DNA from: Prochlorococcus sp. AG-347-L02
Lineage (GTDB): Bacteria > Cyanobacteriota > Cyanobacteriia > PCC-6307 > Cyanobiaceae
NCBI GenBank assembly: GCA_003281255.1
Contig: QCCL01000005.1
Coordinates: 29,179-93,178, forward strand
Reading direction: 5' to 3'
DNA length: 64,000 nucleotides
In this document: one piece after another, positions 58,729-64,000 of the stretch
How positions within the stretch are numbered: position 1 is the first letter of the stretch
Layout: each line of letters starts with the position of its first letter
Made by a program: the position numbers and the translations under genes
Notes under the pieces: model-generated
Told to the model about the DNA's origin: nothing
Databases searched by the model: none
Seen by the model: the letters and a program-made list of their open reading frames with translations, nothing else

Positions 58729-60201
58729 ATGAAAAATTTGGAATCTTGGGAAGCTGTGATTGGTTTGGAAACTCATGTACAGCTTAATACTAAAAGTAAA
58801 ATATTCACATCTGCGTCAACAGCTTTTGGTGACGCCCCTAATACGCATATAGATCCTGTAGTTTGTGGGTTACCAGGAACTCTTCCAGTTTTGAATGAGA
58901 CTGTCCTTGAGTATGCTGTAAAAACTTCTTTAGCATTAAATTTAAATGTTGCAGAACATTGTAAATTTGATAGAAAACAATATTTTTATCCTGATTTGCC
59001 CAAAAATTATCAAATTTCACAATTTGATGAGCCACTAGCTGAAAATGGCTGGTTAGAGGTTGAAATAATTGAAAAGGACAAAGAATCTTATATCAAAAAA
59101 ATTGGAATAGAAAGGCTTCATATGGAAGAAGACGCAGGAAAACTAGTCCATTCAGGTAGTGACAGGTTAGCTGGTTCTAAGTATTCTTTAGTTGACTACA
59201 ATCGTGCCGGAATAGCACTTTGTGAGATTGTAAGTAAACCAGATATTAGATCAGGTAAAGAGGCGTCTGAATATGCTTCAGAGATTAGAAGAACAGTTAG
59301 ATATCTAGGTGTATCAGACGGAAATATGCAAGAGGGTTCATTACGCTGTGATGTCAATATTTCAGTTAGAAAAGGACCTAAAGCTCCTTTTGGTACCAAA
59401 GTGGAAATAAAAAATATGAATTCATTTTCTGCAATTCAAAAGGCTTGTGATTATGAAATAGCCAGACAAATAGAAGTTTATGAAAAGGGAGGAAAAATTT
59501 TCCAAGAAACAAGGTTATGGGATGAAGCTAAGCAATTAACTAAAAGTATGAGAATGAAAGAAGGCAGCAGTGACTATAGATATTTTCCTGATCCTGACTT
59601 AGGACCAATTGAAATAACAAAAGCCCAACAAGAAATATGGTTTAAAGAACTACCAGAATTACCCTCAAAGAAAAGAAATAAATATGTAAGTCAATTTGGG
59701 TTGTCTGCATATGATGCAAGGGTCATTTCTGATGAAATAAGCATGGCAAACTTTTTTGAAGAAACAGTAGCAAATGGTGCCGAAGCAAAACTAGCTTCAA
59801 ATTGGGTAACAAGTGATATTGTGGGCTATTTAAAATCCAATAAACTAAGTTTTAGTGAATTAAAGCTTAGTCCTGAAAATCTTGCCGAAATGATTAGCAT
59901 GATTTCAAAAAATATAATTAGTGGAAAAATTGCAAAAGAAATTTTACCTGAACTTATTCAAAAAAATATTTCTCCGAAAAAATTAGTTGAAGAAAAAGGG
60001 TTGGCAATGATATCTGATTCTTCAAGTATTTTACCAATAATTGATGAAATTATAAATGAACATCCAAATGAAGTTCAAGCATTTAAAAATGGCAAAACTA
60101 AGTTACTTGGTTTTTTTGTTGGTCAACTTATGAAAAGAACCAAAGGTAAAGCTGACCCGAAACTTGCAAATAAACTTCTTATGGAAAAATTGAATAGCTA
60201 A
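58729..60201 (+). CDS. gatB: Aspartyl/glutamyl-tRNA amidotransferase subunit B
   Basis: Part of GatCAB, which amidates misacylated Glu-tRNA-Gln. I start at ATG 58729, giving a 490-residue protein beginning MKNLESWEAVIGLETHVQL, the family's normal N-terminus. An open extension to 58672 adds 19 hydrophobic residues without similarity. Motifs DLPKNYQISQ, HMEEDAGKL, RAGIALCEIVSKPD and SDYRYFPDPDL are visible. Confidence 0.96.
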   Translation: MKNLESWEAVIGLETHVQLNTKSKIFTSASTAFGDAPNTHIDPVVCGLPGTLPVLNETVLEYAVKTSLALNLNVAEHCKFDRKQYFYPDLPKNYQISQFDEPLAENGWLEVEIIEKDKESYIKKIGIERLHMEEDAGKLVHSGSDRLAGSKYSLVDYNRAGIALCEIVSKPDIRSGKEASEYASEIRRTVRYLGVSDGNMQEGSLRCDVNISVRKGPKAPFGTKVEIKNMNSFSAIQKACDYEIARQIEVYEKGGKIFQETRLWDEAKQLTKSMRMKEGSSDYRYFPDPDLGPIEITKAQQEIWFKELPELPSKKRNKYVSQFGLSAYDARVISDEISMANFFEETVANGAEAKLASNWVTSDIVGYLKSNKLSFSELKLSPENLAEMISMISKNIISGKIAKEILPELIQKNISPKKLVEEKGLAMISDSSSILPIIDEIINEHPNEVQAFKNGKTKLLGFFVGQLMKRTKGKADPKLANKLLMEKLNS

Positions 60202-60204
60202 ATC

Positions 60205-60822
60205 TTAAAGAAGCTCTTTTATCGTGTTGATCCATTTATTTTGATCATCCGAATTATCTAAGATAATATCTGAAAATTTCCTTTTTTCTTCAAAGCTTAA
60301 TTGAAAATTTATCAATTTATATGCTTCTTTTTCGCTAATTTTATCTCTTTTGATAAGTCTTTTTTTTTGTATTTCTTTAGGACATTTAACTAACCATATT
60401 TCAGTGCAAATATCTTCAAATTTTGCTTCAAATAATAATGGAATAACCAATACTATGGTTTGATTATTTTTGTATTGACTGCATTCTTCTATCATTTTTT
60501 CTTTAATTAAGGGGTGAAGTAGTTTTTCAATCCATTCTTTGCTTTCTGAATGTTTAAAAATAATGTTCCTTAAAAGTTTTCTGTTTATTTCCCTTTCTGA
60601 ATTGTTCTTATTATCAATAATTTTATTTCCAAAAAAATCTAAAATTTTCTTATATCCATATGTGTTTGGTTTGATTAATTCTCTTGATAAATGATCTGCA
60701 TCTAATATTGGAAAATTTTTATTTTTTCTAATGTAATTAGTTATTGTGGTCTTCCCACTCGCAATACCTCCTGTTAAACCAATTCTTCTTTGGTTGTTTT
60801 TTGATTTTTGAAGAATATCCAT
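60205..60822 (-). CDS. coaE: Dephospho-CoA kinase
   Basis: Final step of coenzyme A synthesis. The 205-residue protein has P-loop GLTGGIASGKTTIT, DADHLSREL, VLVIPLLFE and the lid segment RLIKRDK. It is convergent with gatB, with a three-base gap between stops. Confidence 0.94.
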   Translation of the reverse strand: MDILQKSKNNQRRIGLTGGIASGKTTITNYIRKNKNFPILDADHLSRELIKPNTYGYKKILDFFGNKIIDNKNNSEREINRKLLRNIIFKHSESKEWIEKLLHPLIKEKMIEECSQYKNNQTIVLVIPLLFEAKFEDICTEIWLVKCPKEIQKKRLIKRDKISEKEAYKLINFQLSFEEKRKFSDIILDNSDDQNKWINTIKELL

Positions 60823-60898
60823 ATAATTAATAATAATCTAATTACTTAGTTTCTTTAGTATTAAAGAGCAGTTAGTATGAATTAAAATACCAAAAAGT

Positions 60899-62137
60899 TT
60901 GAGCCAGTTAGATTCCAATTGGTCGTTTATTGATGACAGTAAGGTAACACCTAAGGGGTTTCTTTTTGCTGGGATATCTGCTGGATTAAAAGCTTCTAAT
61001 AAAAAAGATTTGGCACTAATACTTGCTCCAGAAGGAAGTATTTTTAGTGGGATGTTTACCCAGTCAATAGTGCGCGCTTCTTGTGTGGATATTTGTGAAG
61101 AAAGGATTAAAACAACTGCAGGTTTTGTACGTGCAATACTAATTAATTCTGGTCAAGCGAATGCATGTACAGGAAATCTTGGTATTCAACATTTTCAAAT
61201 TGCTACAGGAAAGATTGCGGAACTTTTAGGAATAAAAGAAGAAGAAGTTTTAATGTGCTCAACTGGAGTAATTGGTGTCCCAATTCGAATAAATGATTTA
61301 ATAAAAAATTTACCTAATTTAGTTAGTGATTTAAAGAGTAATAATTTTCAAAATGCAGCAGAAGCAATTTTAACTACTGATTTGACTTTGAAAAAAGTTT
61401 TAATAGAGACGACTATTCAAGGTAGAAAAATAAACATAGCAGGATTTGCAAAAGGTTCTGGAATGATTTACCCCAACATGGCTACAATGCTTGCTTTTCT
61501 AACCTGTGATGCGGGTATTCAAAAAGACGAATGGGACAAAATGATTGCTATTGCGGTTAAAAAATCTTTTAATGCAATATCAGTTGATGGAGAGACAAGT
61601 ACAAATGATTCTTTTATTGGAATAAATGCAGGAGAGAAAATTGAAAAAAGATTTTTTCCAATTATCCAAAAAGGGATTGATATTGTATGTCAAAACTTGG
61701 CAAAAAATATTGCAAGGGATGGCGAGGGAGCAAATTGTTTATTAGAAGTTATGATTCAAGGTGCAAAAAATACAGATGATGCAATTATGCTCGCGAAATC
61801 TATCTGTAATTCTGCCTTGGTAAAAACTGCAATACATGGCTGTGATCCTAATTGGGGAAGAATCATTTCTGCTGCAGGTAATTCTGGAGTTAAATTCAAC
61901 TTAAATGACGTTGACTTGTATATAGGAAACGCTCAGATTTTGGAAAATGGCAAGTTAAATAAACATGATCCACAAAAAGTCACTGATTATATTAGGTCCA
62001 GAATGAAAGGTAGATATTTAGTAGATGATATTGTAAAAATTACGATTAATCTAAATTCTGGCGAATCGAAAGGCACAGCTTGGGGGTGCGATCTTTCTAA
62101 AAAGTATGTTGAAATAAATAGCGAATATACTACTTAA
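60899..62137 (+). CDS. argJ: Bifunctional ornithine acetyltransferase/N-acetylglutamate synthase
   Basis: Recycles the acetyl group in arginine synthesis. The 412-residue protein, TTG start, has the self-cleavage site MAT-MLAFL with Thr about 196 as nucleophile, GVIGVPIRI, and HGCDPNWGRIISAAG. Autoproteolysis should yield alpha and beta chains. It overlaps the convergent small membrane protein gene by eight bases. Confidence 0.95.
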   Translation: MSQLDSNWSFIDDSKVTPKGFLFAGISAGLKASNKKDLALILAPEGSIFSGMFTQSIVRASCVDICEERIKTTAGFVRAILINSGQANACTGNLGIQHFQIATGKIAELLGIKEEEVLMCSTGVIGVPIRINDLIKNLPNLVSDLKSNNFQNAAEAILTTDLTLKKVLIETTIQGRKINIAGFAKGSGMIYPNMATMLAFLTCDAGIQKDEWDKMIAIAVKKSFNAISVDGETSTNDSFIGINAGEKIEKRFFPIIQKGIDIVCQNLAKNIARDGEGANCLLEVMIQGAKNTDDAIMLAKSICNSALVKTAIHGCDPNWGRIISAAGNSGVKFNLNDVDLYIGNAQILENGKLNKHDPQKVTDYIRSRMKGRYLVDDIVKITINLNSGESKGTAWGCDLSKKYVEINSEYTT

Positions 62138-62369
62138 GTTTTAGTAAATCTAATGGTAGATATTCATTTATATAAAGAAACAGTATTGTTAAAGTTCCAA
62201 TTACAGAGCCTATAAAACCTCCAAAAAAATTAACGAATAATCCAGATTGTCTAATTATTGTTTCTTCGTTTTTTTCTTCAAAATTTGGAGAATCAACTAC
62301 TTTTAAGCGCTGACTGGATTTTGGTTGTTTAAGTTGTTGATGTCGGATGAGGGCTTCGAAATCAGGCAT
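62130..62369 (-). CDS. Small single-span membrane protein downstream of ParA
   Basis: The frame begins MPDFEALIRHQQ if started at ATG 62369 (79 residues); an ATG at 62393 is also possible. One membrane segment (FFGGFIGSVIGTLTILFLYI) lies in the C-terminal half after a Lys/Glu-rich part. It overlaps the ParA-like gene by about 67 bases in another frame, so translational coupling is plausible. No family is recognised. Confidence 0.65.
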   Translation of the reverse strand: MPDFEALIRHQQLKQPKSSQRLKVVDSPNFEEKNEETIIRQSGLFVNFFGGFIGSVIGTLTILFLYINEYLPLDLLKLK

Positions 62370-62974
62370 GGAATTTGTGAGGCAATTGAACAATAAGCAG
62401 ACCAGCCCGTCATTCGACGAGGATCTGATCTGCCTAAATCGTCTACAGCTTCAAATACAGCATTCCCAGAGGCTTCTGCTTTATCAAAAGCTGAAAGTAA
62501 GGGTATAAATGTATCAAAAACATATAAGCCAAAATTTTCTAGAGCTGCTTTGGCTTGTTGCGCGGCTTTTTGCTGCCTAAAATCAACTTTTACTATTACT
62601 ACTGCATGGTTAACTTTTAAGTCACTTAATAAATTAGCTAGCTCAACAGTTAATTCCACTGATCTTGCTTTTGCAGTTGTAGGTAAGATAACTAAATCTG
62701 AACCATAAGCTAAGTGTTTAAGTTCTTCTTGATCACTGCTAGCCTGGCCATCAGTTATTACAATTTCTGATGACCTTGATGTTTTAGCAGCTGAACTGAC
62801 GGGGAAAACTGGAAATGGAAGATTACCTCTTGATGCGTATGCTAATGCAGATCTATTCTTATCGGCATCGACTATGCAAACTTTTTTACCTTCAGAATGC
62901 CAAACACTAGCAAGGTGAATACTTGTGCAGGTCTTGGCCACACCCCCTTTTTGTCCGCAAACAGTAATGAACAA
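62303..62974 (-). CDS. Orphan ParA-family ATPase
   Basis: The 223-residue protein has a deviant Walker A motif (GQKGGVAKTCTS) with the signature Lys, switch region VDADKNRSAL, then ITDGQASSD, unlike a canonical DxxP. It is a P-loop partition or positioning ATPase. No parB or parS site is adjacent. A small membrane protein gene overlaps its end. The role, such as plasmid-like partition or placement of a cell component, is unknown. Confidence 0.85.
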   Translation of the reverse strand: MFITVCGQKGGVAKTCTSIHLASVWHSEGKKVCIVDADKNRSALAYASRGNLPFPVFPVSSAAKTSRSSEIVITDGQASSDQEELKHLAYGSDLVILPTTAKARSVELTVELANLLSDLKVNHAVVIVKVDFRQQKAAQQAKAALENFGLYVFDTFIPLLSAFDKAEASGNAVFEAVDDLGRSDPRRMTGWSAYCSIASQIPCLISKPSSDINNLNNQNPVSA

Positions 62975-63123
62975 TTTTTTATTTTTATTTCTCTTACTTT
63001 GGAGAATAATTTCTTAATGTCAAGAGAAATTGATTTTTAATGCTTTAAAACTTATTTTTTGAAATATTTTAAAGAAGTTAATTTTTTAGATAACCTTAAA
63101 AAGTTATTTATTTAAATGGGCTA

Positions 63124-64000
63124 GTGAAGAAAAGAATTGGATTAGGTACTTGGTCATGGGGAAATAAGTTTTTTTGGAATTACCAATCTACAAATGACGA
63201 TGATTTACGTGAGACATATAATGAAGCGTTACGAAGAGGTTTTGATCTAATTGATACTGCAGATTCTTACGGTACTGGGAATCTTCAGGGTAGAAGTGAA
63301 TTATTGATAGGCAAATTTCTACTAAATACATCTTCAGCGAAGAAAAAAAGAATTCAAGTGGCAACTAAACTTGCTCCTTATCCCTGGAGAATCGGTGACA
63401 GAGGTTTTAATAAACCTTTTTTGAAAAGTTTAGAAAGACTTAATAACAAATTAGATATAGTGCAATTACATTGGTCAACTGCAAAATACAATCCTTGGCA
63501 AGAATTAGGGCTTTTGAATAATCTTTGCGATTTAAAAGATCAAGGCTTTGATTTTCAAATCGGCTTATCAAATATAGGCCCTAAAAGATTGACGAAATTA
63601 ATTAATTTCTTGGCAACAAGAGATCAGAGCCTAAAAAGTGTTCAGATACAGTTTTCGTTGCTTGCTCCAGATTTAGGAAAACAATATCAGGTAAAAAAAA
63701 TTTGCGAAGAAAATGATATTGATTTCTTTGCTTATAGTCCTTTATCTTTTGGAATACTTTGTATTGATCCAGATAAAGAAGAAAATAAAGAAAAAAGTTT
63801 TATTCGTAATGCTTTATTTGAAAAATATAAAAAACCAACATATGAATTGCGGAGGTCTCTAAAAAAAATTGCGCATCAAAGATCAGTTTCCCAAGCGCAA
63901 GTTGCAATCAATTGGTGTTGTTATCAAGGAACTATTCCACTTGTTGGAATGCGAAAAAAATCTCAAGTTATAGATGTATCGAATGTATTTAATTGGAATT
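63124..64000 (+). CDS. Aldo/keto reductase, 3' end missing
   Basis: The gene starts with GTG at 63124; the ATG at 63116 is followed by a stop within three codons. It stays open to the right edge, giving 292 codons. The aldo/keto reductase tetrad is visible: Asp44 and Tyr49 (LIDTADSYG), Lys82 (VATKL) and His116 (VQLHW). LSNIGPKRL, YSPLSFG and SQAQVAINW follow. NADPH use is expected for the family; the substrate is unknown. Confidence 0.92.
   Translation, partial: MKKRIGLGTWSWGNKFFWNYQSTNDDDLRETYNEALRRGFDLIDTADSYGTGNLQGRSELLIGKFLLNTSSAKKKRIQVATKLAPYPWRIGDRGFNKPFLKSLERLNNKLDIVQLHWSTAKYNPWQELGLLNNLCDLKDQGFDFQIGLSNIGPKRLTKLINFLATRDQSLKSVQIQFSLLAPDLGKQYQVKKICEENDIDFFAYSPLSFGILCIDPDKEENKEKSFIRNALFEKYKKPTYELRRSLKKIAHQRSVSQAQVAINWCCYQGTIPLVGMRKKSQVIDVSNVFNWN

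Overview
The window looks like chromosomal DNA from Prochlorococcus, most likely a high-light-adapted clade. The evidence is the low GC content (sampled coding lines are about 23-35% GC), very tight gene packing, many TTG/GTG starts, and the order dnaN - PRC-barrel gene - purL - purF - topoisomerase subunit A - TPR - queG - DUF502 - nusB - ftsY, which I recognise from picocyanobacterial genomes. Photosynthetic-lifestyle genes agree with this: gap2, a CYP38/TLP40-like lumenal cyclophilin, a paired Flv1/Flv3, serine-glyoxylate aminotransferase and cbiD. The strain is not identified.

Layout. 1-3086: partial ABC1/UbiB kinase, an exported DUF1400 protein and thrC. 3087-3424: the probable chromosome replication origin, with candidate DnaA boxes, a CTA-triplet run matching the DnaA-trio arrangement, an AT-rich unwinding region and a small family of 10-bp repeats. 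3425-39513: mainly conserved core genes for the sliding clamp, purine synthesis, a type II topoisomerase, signal-recognition GTPase FtsY, argH, an RRM/Gly-rich RNA-binding protein, chaperones grpE/dnaJ, ribosome maturation (rsgA), peptidoglycan precursors (murB/murC), gap2, efp/accB, pdxA and guaA, mixed with small unknown genes around 33.4-35.5 kb.

39514-44624: an accessory block on the minus strand. It holds an OafA-type acyltransferase of visibly higher GC and four consecutive genes for exported proteins, one a CsgG-like lipoprotein and two apparently distant paralogues of each other. A 12-bp sequence, TACTATAGAGTG, occurs in the intergenic region on each side of the block. This is the most accessory-like, least described part of the window.

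44625-64000: a Cas4/RecB-like nuclease with four or more Cys, a C-terminally anchored unknown protein, a tiny ORF, PBP2, a flavin cluster (FMN reductase, Flv1, Flv3), alaS, speA, ndk, thiO, gatB, coaE, argJ, an orphan ParA with a small membrane protein overlapping it, and a partial aldo/keto reductase running off the right edge.

Neighbouring genes commonly abut or overlap. Several convergent pairs share their stop regions (TTAG at 9139 and 19828; longer overlaps at 24401, 31461, 55009 and 62130). No rRNA, tRNA, insertion sequence or CRISPR array was seen. All family assignments come from motif reading, not database searches.
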